60,273 nt of DNA from Bacillota bacterium (GTDB lineage: Bacteria; Bacillota; Clostridia; Lachnospirales; Lachnospiraceae). The notes under the pieces were generated by a model, which had not been told where the DNA came from, did not search any database, and saw nothing but the letters and a program-made list of their open reading frames with translations. The translations under genes and the position numbers were made by a program. The stretch lies in contig JAEYGZ010000030.1 of assembly GCA_023409535.1 (NCBI GenBank), positions 1-60,273 on the forward strand, written 5' to 3'. This document shows positions 25,953 through 36,100 of this stretch, piece after piece. Within the stretch, counting starts at the first letter, position 1. Each line of letters begins with the position of its first letter.

Positions 25953-27287
25953 TTACTTAAGTGTAATGTGCAAACGGTTATGGTCCGTGTCTTTGCGGGG
26001 TATCATACTGAGTATGTAGCTCTTCATAAACTCCGGCTCCTCTGTAAGCGACCAAAGCTTATAGCCCTTGGAATTCATTACTTCCTCCTTGACCGATACT
26101 GCCGTACCGCCGAAGTAATTAATATTCAGTAAAGCCATGGTTTCAGCCATCGCTTTACAATCCTCCTCGGAATAGGTGCCAAGCTCGGTTAATCCTTGAT
26201 AAGCCCTTTGATATGCCCTGTCATAGAAATTCTTCCTGGAATACTCTGAGAAATCGGTTAAATTCTCATCCTTTATGCCCTTATCCTTCGCCCAGCGGTC
26301 CACATCCACACTTGCAGTGCTGTAATCCAAACCCTGGTCTGCCGCCTGATAGGTCAGCTTGGCATAATGCTGCGGATAAATAATTAAAGCGCCGGTCGCA
26401 ATATCGTAAATGGTATCCTCGTTCTCACCTTCGGAACGAATATCCTGAATATGCAGATGTCCGCTTAATACCAGATGAATACCGCATTCCTGCAGCTGCT
26501 TTATAACCTCTTGTGAGTTATCCAGGGTATAGCCGTAATAAATCCTGCCGCTATGCTTCAGCAGGTTATGATGCATTACGGTAATGATCTTAGCCCCCTT
26601 CTCCTTGGCAAGCTTACTGCACTTCTTAATCCACTCCAAGGTTCCTTCTCTGAGCTCTCCATTGGTGGTTGGTATTCCAAGCTCTTCGTTCAGCCTGTAC
26701 TCATTGGTATCCAGCATCAGAAGCCATACCTTTTCGGAGGGAGAAGCCAGATAGCTTAAGGACTCCCTGTCTCTGGAAATCGCCTCCTCATAGCCAAACT
26801 CTTCATAGATTGTCTTAAATTCCTTGGCATCCACAGAATCAGTGACATATTGTTTGTCACCTGAAAACCCTCTTGCCCAGGGATTTAGGATATCATGATT
26901 ACCTGGAATGACATATACCTTTGTCCCGGCGGTATCCTCCAGTGCCTTTAACTTTTCAGCAAGGGCCAGGTGGCTTTCTTTCTCTCCGTTGTTGGTTAAA
27001 TCACCGCTCAGAATCAAAATATCAGGTTCTTGCTTGCTTACATCATAACAGAAAGCATCTATAAGCGGTTCGATATAATCCATCAGCCTTCCATCACCGT
27101 TTGCGGAATATTTTTGATAAGCAGGTCCGTGATCCGTCAAGCTTTCCGTCAGATAATGAAGATCTGAAGCCACAATCATATTGATGTCCTTATCAGCTTC
27201 CATCCTCTGCTGCTCCTTGTCACTGCAGCCGGATAATACCGCCAGAAGTATGGTACAGATCAGAATGAAACAGTTTCTTTTTTTCAT
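25953..27287 (-). CDS. secreted lipoprotein metallophosphoesterase
   Basis: A 444-residue calcineurin-like phosphoesterase exported as a lipoprotein. The N-terminus has a lipobox (LSGC) after a short hydrophobic signal. Metal-binding blocks appear in order: ASDLHYL, ILSGDLTNNGEKESH, VIPGNHD, VMHHNLLKH and LSGHLHIQD. It should sit on the outer face of the membrane; the phosphate ester it cleaves is unknown. AGAGGT precedes the ATG. Confidence 0.9.
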   Translation of the reverse strand: MKKRNCFILICTILLAVLSGCSDKEQQRMEADKDINMIVASDLHYLTESLTDHGPAYQKYSANGDGRLMDYIEPLIDAFCYDVSKQEPDILILSGDLTNNGEKESHLALAEKLKALEDTAGTKVYVIPGNHDILNPWARGFSGDKQYVTDSVDAKEFKTIYEEFGYEEAISRDRESLSYLASPSEKVWLLMLDTNEYRLNEELGIPTTNGELREGTLEWIKKCSKLAKEKGAKIITVMHHNLLKHSGRIYYGYTLDNSQEVIKQLQECGIHLVLSGHLHIQDIRSEGENEDTIYDIATGALIIYPQHYAKLTYQAADQGLDYSTASVDVDRWAKDKGIKDENLTDFSEYSRKNFYDRAYQRAYQGLTELGTYSEEDCKAMAETMALLNINYFGGTAVSVKEEVMNSKGYKLWSLTEEPEFMKSYILSMIPRKDTDHNRLHITLK

Positions 27288-27374
27288 GCGTAACCTCTAT
27301 GTTGAGTATGATATCCAATTATATACCATATTGAGATATTTGCAAATATAACAGGTACATTACGTGTATGAATA

Positions 27375-27417
27375 TAAAAATGGCTTAAACCGCTCAATTA
27401 TAAAAGCAGTTTAAGCC
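27375..27417 (-). terminator. intrinsic terminator of the PadR-MFS operon
   Basis: A perfect 9-bp stem pairs 27409-27417 with 27382-27390 (GGCTTAAAC / GTTTAAGCC), followed on the minus strand by ATTTTTAT. It lies 19 bases after the MFS stop codon. Confidence 0.8.
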
Positions 27418-27435
27418 TGGATACACCAATATTAA

Positions 27436-28929
27436 TTATGCGGCTCTTTCCTCTCCCTTAACATCCCTTAATATCGTCTTTGATGTCTTATTCTTTAAGA
27501 AGAAGGAGCAGATCAAAGCAATTGCGGTCAAACCGATCATGAACAGGAAGGTTTTATTAACGCCGTTTAAGGAAGCATCAATCATCTCTGAACCATATCG
27601 CGCCGGATCAGTTTGCGACAATGCCTTATCCGGAGCTTTGGAGGCGGTGATATTGGACATGATTGTAATCAGCACCGCAGCACCAAGAGAGCCTGCCAAC
27701 TGCTTTGCCGTATTCACCACGGCAGAACCATGGGATAAAAGCTTCTTGGGAAGATCGTTCATTCCGGCAGTCTGAAGGGGCATAATCGCCATTGCGATAC
27801 CGATATAACGGATCGCATAGACAACAGACAGATAGATCAAGGGTACATCCTTGTGCAGGAAGGAAAATGGTATCGTTGACATAACCAATAAAATCAATCC
27901 CGGGATCGCCAGCTTTTTCGCGCCGTACCGGTCAAAAAGGCGTCCCGATATCAGGGTCATAACTGCCATGATCAATGCGCCGGGTAATAACAATAAACCA
28001 CTGTCGAAGGCAGATTGTCCCCGGATGGTTTGAAGGAATAAGGGAAGAATGATACCCGCTCCTGCAAACGCAATATTTAAGATACATCCGATTGCTGTGG
28101 TCAGAGTAAAGGTTCCATGCTGGAATACCCGCAGGTTAAGCATCGGTTTTTCCATCGTAAGCTGGCGCCAGACAAATAATACACAAATCAGAACTCCGGC
28201 AACGATGGACAGGATTACTTCAACATTGCTCCAGCCCAGATTACCGGCACTGCTAAAGCCGTATAGCATTGCACCGAAGCCTGCACAGGATAACAGGATG
28301 GAAAGTATATCAATCCTGGGATTGGTCTGCGGAACCACATCCTTCATAAAGAAGAAGGAGAGAATAATATCAATTACAGCAATCGGTATAATAATATAGA
28401 ACAGATAATGCCAGCTGAACAAATCAATGATTAGTCCTGACAAAGTCGGTCCGATCGCCGGTGCGAAGCATATTACAAGACCATACATTCCCATAGCGGA
28501 ACCCCGCTTCTCCGGCGGGAAGATCAATAGTAGCACAGTACTGACCAGGGGGGCCAGAATACCCGCTCCAACAGCCTGCACCATTCTGCCCACAAGCAAT
28601 ACCTCAAAGCTTGATGAAAATGCGCATAATACTGTTCCTGCTGCGAAGGCTGTCATAGAGAAAATATATAATTTTTTTGTTGATATTTTTTCTAATAACA
28701 GTGCGGTCAGGGGAATCATAATTGCATTCACCAGCATAAAGGAGGTGGTCAGCCACTGCCCGGTGCTTGCGGTAATCTGAAAATAGTTCATGATCTGAGG
28801 TAATGCGGTTGCCAGCAAGGTTTGATTCAGAAGTGATACAAAGGAGCCTAACATCAGTGCGATGATAAGCAGCCCTTTACTGTAAGCTTTGCCATGAATG
28901 TCTGTGTTTACGTTCTTATTGTTCATCAT
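27436..28929 (-). CDS. DHA2-type MFS drug efflux transporter (EmrB/QacA)
   Basis: A 497-residue transporter with about 14 membrane helices. Family marks are LGSFVSLLNQTLLATALPQI in helix 1 (DHA2 motif D1), FAAGTVLCAFSSSFEVLLVGRMVQAVGAG region and GLVICFAPAIGPTLSGLIID (antiporter motif C). It exports small toxic compounds using the proton gradient. It lies 64 bases downstream of the PadR gene and is presumably co-regulated through the two PadR operators. Confidence 0.92.
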   Translation of the reverse strand: MMNNKNVNTDIHGKAYSKGLLIIALMLGSFVSLLNQTLLATALPQIMNYFQITASTGQWLTTSFMLVNAIMIPLTALLLEKISTKKLYIFSMTAFAAGTVLCAFSSSFEVLLVGRMVQAVGAGILAPLVSTVLLLIFPPEKRGSAMGMYGLVICFAPAIGPTLSGLIIDLFSWHYLFYIIIPIAVIDIILSFFFMKDVVPQTNPRIDILSILLSCAGFGAMLYGFSSAGNLGWSNVEVILSIVAGVLICVLFVWRQLTMEKPMLNLRVFQHGTFTLTTAIGCILNIAFAGAGIILPLFLQTIRGQSAFDSGLLLLPGALIMAVMTLISGRLFDRYGAKKLAIPGLILLVMSTIPFSFLHKDVPLIYLSVVYAIRYIGIAMAIMPLQTAGMNDLPKKLLSHGSAVVNTAKQLAGSLGAAVLITIMSNITASKAPDKALSQTDPARYGSEMIDASLNGVNKTFLFMIGLTAIALICSFFLKNKTSKTILRDVKGEERAA

Positions 28930-28993
28930 TTCTCTCCAATACTTATTATCTATTTATTCTTTTGCATGTCATATCAAGTGTTTGCTGTCCGGT

Positions 28994-29554
28994 TCATAAG
29001 TTAAAATGAGAAAATTCCCTGTTCTTATAGGCTTCTCTGACCCAGGCACACCACTCCAGGTCCAGTTTTGCTTCACTAAGTATCCTTTGGGTAAGTAAAT
29101 AAGACCCGAAGGCTTGTGAATATACTGCCTCCTTATCCATCTCAGCCTTCTCCCGGATACTCTGTAAGCCCCTCTCACAAACTTCGATTCTTTGCCGATA
29201 TCGCTTCTCAAGCTCCTGAAGAAAATCCTTCACCAGCGCCTCTTCCATCACCTGCATACAGCACAGCTTCAGGGACATCTCATCCCGAATAACCGGCTGC
29301 CCTGCTTCAGAAACAAACCATTCCCTCAGCTGGTCCTTCCCCTTCTGCGTCAGGCTGTAAATCTTCTTATCCGGTTTATCGGATTGCTTCACCAGCTCCT
29401 GCTCCACGCAGCCTTTCTCTTCCAATTCAGACAGCAAGGGATAGATGGCACTGTGAGCGCTTTGCCAAAACCTATTAATCTTCATTGTCAAATCATAACC
29501 TGTCATGGGATTGGTAGATAACAGACTTAACAGACCATAAGCTAATCGATTCAT
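28994..29554 (-). CDS. PadR-family repressor
   Basis: A 186-residue regulator. The N-terminal winged helix starts LAYGLLSLLSTNPMTGYDLT, with the recognition part HSAIYPLLSELEEKGCV and the wing KKIYSLTQKGKDQLREW; the C-terminal coiled-coil dimerisation part matches subfamily-2 PadR (PadR_C, vir_act_alpha_C). The start at 29554 follows GGGAGA. It probably represses itself and the MFS exporter, releasing the operators when a drug or phenolic acid binds. Confidence 0.93.
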   Translation of the reverse strand: MNRLAYGLLSLLSTNPMTGYDLTMKINRFWQSAHSAIYPLLSELEEKGCVEQELVKQSDKPDKKIYSLTQKGKDQLREWFVSEAGQPVIRDEMSLKLCCMQVMEEALVKDFLQELEKRYRQRIEVCERGLQSIREKAEMDKEAVYSQAFGSYLLTQRILSEAKLDLEWCAWVREAYKNREFSHFNL

Positions 29555-29581
29555 TGAACTATCTCCCATCGAATTCAAATA

Positions 29582-29609
29582 GAGTATATGTCACATTTGA
29601 CATATACTC
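29582..29609. promoter_or_regulatory. PadR operator 1
   Basis: Perfect inverted repeat of 12-bp arms, GAGTATATGTCA and TGACATATACTC, with a 4-base spacer. It contains the ATGT-N8-ACAT core of PadR boxes. It lies over the expected transcription start of the PadR promoter, 28 bases upstream of the start codon. Confidence 0.85.
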
Positions 29610-29614
29610 CTATC

Positions 29615-29643
29615 AGAATACAATATTCAAGTTCATATGTCAA
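29615..29643 (-). promoter_or_regulatory. promoter of the PadR-MFS operon
   Basis: On the minus strand TTGACA (29643-29638) and TATTCT (29620-29615) are 17 bases apart. The -35 lies within PadR operator 2 and the expected start site within operator 1. Confidence 0.7.
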
Positions 29644-29654
29644 TAGTGACATAT
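29635..29654. promoter_or_regulatory. PadR operator 2
   Basis: Perfect inverted repeat ATATGTCA and TGACATAT with a 4-base spacer, the same core as operator 1 and centred 49 bases from it. It overlaps the -35 of the PadR promoter. Confidence 0.8.
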
Positions 29655-29819
29655 ATTTTTACGATAAATCAAGTTATATTTCTTATTTAATTAACTAAAT
29701 GTTCAATTTTAGTTATATATAGGAAATCTTCTTCCAAATTTTTAATAATGACCCCTCCAAAAATATACTCTATAATAATTTTGTAATATTTAAACACTTT
29801 ACATAAGGAGGTAGCATCC

Positions 29820-30797
29820 ATGAATAAGATGCGTCAAATGAAAAAAGTGCGATTATTCTTATCGCTCTTACTGGTACTTGGCATTACAGCTTCCACAGTA
29901 CTTATTCTTACAAAAGATATCGTTTGGGCTGCGTCAGCAGTTTCAATTAGTGATAAAACGCTGACCCTCGAAGTTGATCATTACAAAACCCTCAGAGTGA
30001 AAGGAGCTTCCGGAAGCATATCCTGGCGTTCCAGTAACACCTCGGTGGCTTCGGTAACCAGCGGCGGTAAGGTAACGGCAAAGACTCCCGGAACCTCAAC
30101 CATAACAGCAACCGCCAATGGCAAGAAGCTGACCTGTAAGCTTTCTGTCATTTATGTCAGGACCACTGTAACACTGAACCCCGGTAAGACTACTACGCTG
30201 ACTGTATCAGGTACCAAGAGCGTGCCGGAGTGGACATCCACAAATGAAGATGTTGCAACCGTATCTGATAAGGGAGTGGTAACCGCCATTAAACCAGGTA
30301 CCGCAACCATCTATTCTTATGTTGATGGCAAGACCTGCGATACAAAGGTTACGGTAGCCAGTATGAATGTTACAAATGTTGTACTTGAGCTTAACGGTTG
30401 GTCAGGTTACGTAAAGACCTTAAAGGTTGAAGGAATTTCAGGCGGCGCATCCTGGTCCTCAAGCAATAACGCGATCGCCACAGTAGCAAGTAACGGAAAG
30501 GTTACTGCAAAGGGTTATGGCACCGCTACGATTACTGCCAAGATAAACGGTACTTCCCTAAGCACCAAGGTTATAGTATTAAAGCTCAGCACCAAGGAGT
30601 TTGATTTAAAGCTTGGCAAGACCAACAAGCTTAAGATTTATGGAACCTCCAGTCCTATTACCTGGACCTCCAATCAGCACTCGGTTGTTACGGTAACCGC
30701 AGACGGTACTGTTACCGCAGTAGGTGTGGGCAGTGCTTATATTACAGGCTATGTAGAGGGCAGAGAGATGATGGCCATTGTAAATGTAGTTAAGTAA
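29820..30797 (+). CDS. secreted protein with four Big_2 immunoglobulin-like repeats
   Basis: A 325-residue exported protein with a signal peptide (hydrophobic LFLSLLLVLGITASTVLIL) and nothing else but Ig-like bacterial repeats. Four tandem Big_2-type units of about 70 residues can be seen, each with a W-(T/S)-S-(T/S)-N core, a V(A)TV turn, an NGKVTA-like strand and a GTATI-like strand: roughly residues 40-115, 116-180, 181-252 and 253-325. No cell-wall anchor or catalytic domain is present. A cataAGGAGG-type site precedes the ATG. It may act as a surface or matrix adhesion protein; that is inference. Confidence 0.88.
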   Translation: MNKMRQMKKVRLFLSLLLVLGITASTVLILTKDIVWAASAVSISDKTLTLEVDHYKTLRVKGASGSISWRSSNTSVASVTSGGKVTAKTPGTSTITATANGKKLTCKLSVIYVRTTVTLNPGKTTTLTVSGTKSVPEWTSTNEDVATVSDKGVVTAIKPGTATIYSYVDGKTCDTKVTVASMNVTNVVLELNGWSGYVKTLKVEGISGGASWSSSNNAIATVASNGKVTAKGYGTATITAKINGTSLSTKVIVLKLSTKEFDLKLGKTNKLKIYGTSSPITWTSNQHSVVTVTADGTVTAVGVGSAYITGYVEGREMMAIVNVVK

Positions 30798-30820
30798 TAC
30801 GTCAGCATCCATAGAATGTG

Positions 30821-30858
30821 AAAAACTCGGCTTTCATTTTTTGAGAGCCGAGTTTTTT
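30821..30858. terminator. bidirectional terminator
   Basis: A 12-bp stem of 30821-30832 (AAAAACTCGGCT) with 30846-30857 (AGCCGAGTTTTT), 13-base loop, with A- and T-runs giving a U-tract on both strands. It separates the convergent Big_2 and serine hydrolase genes. Confidence 0.9.
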
Positions 30859-30917
30859 GTAAAAAATATCGATATTTTTAAGGTACATCTGTCCTATAAT
30901 AAGCAGTTGGATCTATC

Positions 30918-32990
30918 TTATTGTACATATCTTACTGTGAAGTTTGCTCCAGCATCACCTGCAAATACAATTACTCCATTCGCCGGCAAATCAGCCACCG
31001 TTATATGATCAGTTACAGAGGAATAGGTGCAGATCCCATTGGTTGTGTAGATTGAAAAGGAGGCATTCTTAGGAAGTGTAACCTTAATCGTCTTATTTAC
31101 AGCTTCCGAACCTATCTTATACCACACCGCATATCCATCCTTGCCGATTTCCACATGGTTTACGGTATCTGCCGGAAGTTCAGTTACCGCATCCTCACGG
31201 ATATAGAGTGCCGCACTTGCTTTCAAATACTCAGCTTTCCCCTTAGTATAGAATTCCACATCGCTTAAATCTCTTCCGAACATACCGGGAATTTCAAGCT
31301 GCATTTGCGCCGTATTTGCCCCGGTAATTTTTGAATTCTGTATATATCCCTCAATTCCCTCGGTAAACAACGACATGGTAAATGGAATACTCAAAGGATA
31401 TGCCGCAGAGGAATATTTCTCGTTCAGAAGAAAATACAGCTTGCCGTTTCGTTCCTCCCAGGCCGCCTTTATTTTATCCGAAAGGGGATTCTCCTGTATT
31501 TTCTGACCCTGATAGGAAGCAGATGCCGCCTGACCGAGATAGGGAAGGGTGGAATAGCCCTGAAGATACAGATAAGTGTTACCATTGCTTTCCTTCTGGA
31601 AGGATACATAGGTGCTGCCATCACCGTAGTAGAATTTGCCATCACCGGTATAGACAAATTTCTGAGGCTGAGCTCCATTCAGCCACGTTAAAATTCCGTC
31701 ATCACCAATCTGTATGCTGAACAGACCGCCCATAAATGCATAGTAGCCTGCATTTTCCTTCTCACTGGCAGGCATAACCGCCGGAACCGGTGCAGTAAAG
31801 GTTTTATCCGGTATCAGCTCAGTTACGGAGCCCTTTGCGTGTAATGCTTTTAACAGAACCTCCTGTGCAAGTACCTGGTTATAAGTACTTGCGCCACCGC
31901 TTGATAATACCGCCATCGCCATATTCTCCTCCGGCAGAGCGATTAAAGCCGCATGGTACAGCGTAGAATCTCCAAGTTTTACAAGGGCTTTGATTCCGTA
32001 TTGATTAAAAGGATACGTGTTGACACTGTCCCATCCCAAACCGTAGCTTAAGCTGGAATCCTCGTCCGGACCCCACATGCCGGAAAGATATTCACTTTTG
32101 GCCATTGCTTCGGAGGAGGCATCCGATAAAACCTTATCCTCTGTCTCGTATAGGAACATTTCCGCAAATCTGCACAGGTCCTCTGCGGTTGAGTAGATTC
32201 CTCCTGCACCGATTGCATTCACATTCTCTACCGGAAGTGCAGCAACTGATCCGGCCAAATACGTTTTCACCAGCTGATCACGGTTAAAATCATCTAAGGG
32301 CGTTTGAGTATTGCCGAGTGCAAGAGGATCTGAGATATGTTTTTTAACATATTCCTGGAAACCAACTCCACTTACCTTCTCCACCAAAAGCTGCGCCAGA
32401 CTGAAACCATCGTTGCAATATACACTAAACGCTCCGGGCGCGGCTTTTAATCTCTGTGTGCTTAATTCCTTAAGCAGGGTATCCATGCTAACCGTATCGT
32501 TATCATCAAATAACATGGCATTGCTTAAGGTGCTTCCCATCAGTCCGGAGGAATGATTAAGCAGCATACGCACGGTAATATCCTTATAGCGTTTATCCGC
32601 CATTTTAAATTGCGGTATGTATTTTACAACGGGTGTATCCATCTTCACCTTACCTTGCTCCACCAGCTGCATCACTGCCGCCGTCGTAAACATTTTACTA
32701 ACCGAACCAATCCCATACATATGCTCTCCGGTCAGCTGCGTTGTACTGCTCTTACTGTACACACCGGACTGCCCGGAGATGACAATATCACCATCGTCAA
32801 TTAATGCATATTGTACGCTGGTCTCTCCGTAGGCAGACACGAGAGCATCCGCCATAGCCTGTGCCTGTTTTGCCACATCATCGTAAATTGAAGCTGCGGC
32901 TGCATGGCCGTTGAGCGCGGTGTTTGGTATCAATAGTATGGAAAACGCAACCATAACAGCGATACCTGATCTGATAATTTTCCTGATCAT
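30918..32990 (-). CDS. secreted class C beta-lactamase-fold serine hydrolase
   Basis: A 690-residue exported protein. After a signal peptide (IAVMVAFSILLIPNTALNGHAAA) comes a beta-lactamase/transpeptidase-like domain with SVSK at 96-99 (nucleophile and general base), YCN at 191-193 and a C-terminal extension of about 300 residues rich in beta strands. Such enzymes are usually esterases, D-aminopeptidases or peptidoglycan peptidases and not true beta-lactamases. The ATG at 32990 is preceded by AGGAGG, which lies inside the longer frame that begins 7 codons earlier, so the later start is preferred. Confidence 0.88.
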   Translation of the reverse strand: MIRKIIRSGIAVMVAFSILLIPNTALNGHAAAASIYDDVAKQAQAMADALVSAYGETSVQYALIDDGDIVISGQSGVYSKSSTTQLTGEHMYGIGSVSKMFTTAAVMQLVEQGKVKMDTPVVKYIPQFKMADKRYKDITVRMLLNHSSGLMGSTLSNAMLFDDNDTVSMDTLLKELSTQRLKAAPGAFSVYCNDGFSLAQLLVEKVSGVGFQEYVKKHISDPLALGNTQTPLDDFNRDQLVKTYLAGSVAALPVENVNAIGAGGIYSTAEDLCRFAEMFLYETEDKVLSDASSEAMAKSEYLSGMWGPDEDSSLSYGLGWDSVNTYPFNQYGIKALVKLGDSTLYHAALIALPEENMAMAVLSSGGASTYNQVLAQEVLLKALHAKGSVTELIPDKTFTAPVPAVMPASEKENAGYYAFMGGLFSIQIGDDGILTWLNGAQPQKFVYTGDGKFYYGDGSTYVSFQKESNGNTYLYLQGYSTLPYLGQAASASYQGQKIQENPLSDKIKAAWEERNGKLYFLLNEKYSSAAYPLSIPFTMSLFTEGIEGYIQNSKITGANTAQMQLEIPGMFGRDLSDVEFYTKGKAEYLKASAALYIREDAVTELPADTVNHVEIGKDGYAVWYKIGSEAVNKTIKVTLPKNASFSIYTTNGICTYSSVTDHITVADLPANGVIVFAGDAGANFTVRYVQ

Positions 32991-33140
32991 AATGCTTTCC
33001 TCCTGATTCATATAATGTTTCTACCAAAATGGTAACTATTCCATATGGTAATATTTGCTATTATAGCATTCTGAAAGAAATATACAACCAGCTTAATCAA
33101 ATGTTAATATATATTTAAACCATTATTCACCTTTCGCAGA

Positions 33141-36100
33141 CTACATGCTGCCGCGATAAAGTACATAATCCTGCAGCTCTCTTTTAAATCCGGCTTCGCT
33201 TAAGGAGGCTGCTGCCTCCGGTGGATACTCCTTAACAATCAGGCGGTTCACCGTGGAATAGATCCGCCTTCCCGTAAAATCTCCTGCAAAGGCCTGCAGT
33301 GCTTTGGTCAGCAGAGAAGGCTCGAAGTTTTTAAGAACTTTTCCCTGCCGCTCCAATACTGCAATTACTTCTCCCTTGTGTAAAGCCACAACCGTACCGG
33401 GTATATTCATAAAAGCCCTTTCCTGACGATGAGAAAGACATTTGCCCCAGAGCTGGTACGGGTCTGCCGCATTCATCCATACTATCTCCTCCCTGGGATG
33501 TTCAAGCTCCGTCATAATACCGGCAAATTCCTTATCACGAATAAACTGTACACCGGATAATCCCTCAATAAAGTATCCTCGGCGAACCCTTCCGGTATAT
33601 TCCCATACGCGCAGCGTCTCAAGAGCCTTACCCCAGGAAAGTCCTCCGGCTGTCTCCCTGCATAGAATAATCATCCTGTCAAAGGCACGTTCCAGCTGCT
33701 CCTCCATGGTCAGCTCCTTCAAAGAATGGGTTACCTCCCAGCGGCCGGTGGTCATGGCCTTTGCTCGTGCACTCACCCTCTGCTTTACTGTAACCTTCTT
33801 AAGCTTTTCCCGGTTCATCCACTGGCGTACCGGCATAAAGCTGTCTGCGGTTACCAATCCCCTTTCCATTAGGGAAAATAAGCTGTCATAAGGGGATACC
33901 CCTTCCAACAGGCCGCTTAACCGCTGCATAAAGCTCGCACCCCGCTTTAACAGAGCCTCATAGATGGTTCTCTCCTGTGGTTCAAATTCCGCTAAAACAG
34001 ACAGCAGATCCGCATCCCAATCGATATCCTCATATTGGTGAAAGCCAAGACTGTCTTTGCCTTCCATCCTCCAGAACAGATTTCCCTGGGCAAGGAGGGT
34101 GTCCAAAAGCTCTGCTCTGTAACTGTTTACTCTGGCCGGAAGCAAAATATTCTCCCAATATTCCGGCTGAAAGCATAAATCAGATAGCCGGGCCAACGCC
34201 TCTTCCAGCTGAACACCGGCCGGCCCTATTCCTCGCAGCCGTCCGGCCAAAACGGCAGCATAGCTTTCTCCCGGCTGCGTCTGAATCTGCCTGCGGCGGC
34301 TTAAAACCGTCTCCCTCCGCGCGCGGTCATAGAGGTCTTTATGATAATACATACCGTCGGTTTGGACCGCTTCTTCCTGATCCTCCAATGACCTTAAAAG
34401 TTCAAGTGATTCCTGTTCCGTCCAGTAATAACGCTCTGAAAGCTGTGAAATAGATTTTGCCCCGCGGTAGCGCAGCGTACGCAGAACAATCTGTTTCCTG
34501 GCCTCCCGGTCTCCGTTCTCAAAGGCTTCTCTGTACGTATTCCAGTGTTCTGCCGCAATCCACAATCCCGGTTCAACATAAAGCACATGTTCCTGCTGCG
34601 CAAGTGTCTCCAGCCAGGCAATCGGCACCGGAAGCTCTCCTGCAATAATATCTCCTTCCATCATAAGCAAGGAATGGAGTTGTTTCTCATCCTCCGGAAG
34701 ACGTCTGCGCTGTGCGGCAAGCTCCAGCTGCTCCGGGGACGGGGCCAGCATCTGTGCCGACTCCAAAGCATCCATGGTTGCCTGATGTATGCCCTGGGGG
34801 GTCGGACTGTAATCATACATCATAGAAGCCTCTGTCTGCTGACGGAGTAAAAAGGACATGGGAGAAGGTACTTCCGGGAAGAGCTCATAGATTCGTATAC
34901 TTCCCGAACGTATTCCGTTGAGTACATATTCCAGGCCGGACAGATCCCAGTAATCTTCAAGACATTCCCTTCTGGTCTCCTGTATTAACGGATGATTTTC
35001 ATACCTAACCAGGTTATCAAGCATCTGGGCACTTCGCATTCTCTGAACCCACAAGGGCTGGCGCCCCGTCTTTCGCACTCCCATCATCAGCGCATGTGCG
35101 GTATTGTACCGGAAGGTCATATTAAACAGAGGTGTGGCCGGCAGCATTGCCTCCAGATAGGCTCTTGCCGTATCCGGTGATATCCTATGCAGCAGACCCT
35201 CCGGCATTACACATTCCTCGTAAGGATACAACAGGATTCCGTCATCATCTTCAACGAAATTTATATTGGTACCGGTCAGCTTTTTTGCTTCTTCCTGGAG
35301 CAAAAGCGCCAGAGGTGCATTGATTTGTTTTCCAAAGATGGAGTGAATCATGATCTGGGGATTCCCGGTCTCATCACGAAAATGCTCTGCAATCATCGTC
35401 CTGTCATCCGGCAGCATCCCCGTGACCGCTATCTGCCGGGCAATATAATCCTGTGCACCTGTTGCAGCCGTATCATCAAGACCCAGCTTACAAAGCTCCT
35501 GATAAATCGTACCATCCTCATGTGCCATGGTCAGCCGGCGAAAGATTGCGCCGAAGGCCTGCCCCGTCTGAAGCCTGCGTCCCCTGATGTCACCCTTCCA
35601 GAAGGGCAGTCTGGCCCTGTAGGTATTCGTCTGCGTGACAATTACCGTATCCTTTTGAATCTTACTGATCTGCCAGGCAAAGGTTCCCAGCAGAAAGCGG
35701 TCTCCGATCCTGGATTCATAGACAAATTCCTCATCCAGCTCCCCAAGCTTCACTCCTTCCTCCGTTCTTACCTTATAAAGCCCTCTGTCCGGAATCGTTC
35801 CTCCTGCCGAAACCGCCAGCATACGACTGTAAGGGTCCCCCTCCACACGGTCATGGATCCGGTCATAGAGAACCCTCGGACGAACCGGCAGATTGCGCTC
35901 ATGTTCATAGTCTCCCGCCAGCATACGAAGAACTCCTCTGACCTCCTCCATGGTCACCTCGTAAAACGGATATGCCCTGGAAAGAATCGTTATCACATCC
36001 TCCACCTGATAACCATCCCCGGCAGCCATGGAAACCAGGTGCTGGGCCAGAACATCCAGACACATCCTCGGAGGATCCGAGTATTCCACTCCGCCGTTAC

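Noticed and set aside
30918..32990. True beta-lactamase resistance gene
   Set aside because: The catalytic motifs fit the family, but the large C-terminal extension and the genomic setting fit peptidase or esterase relatives better.
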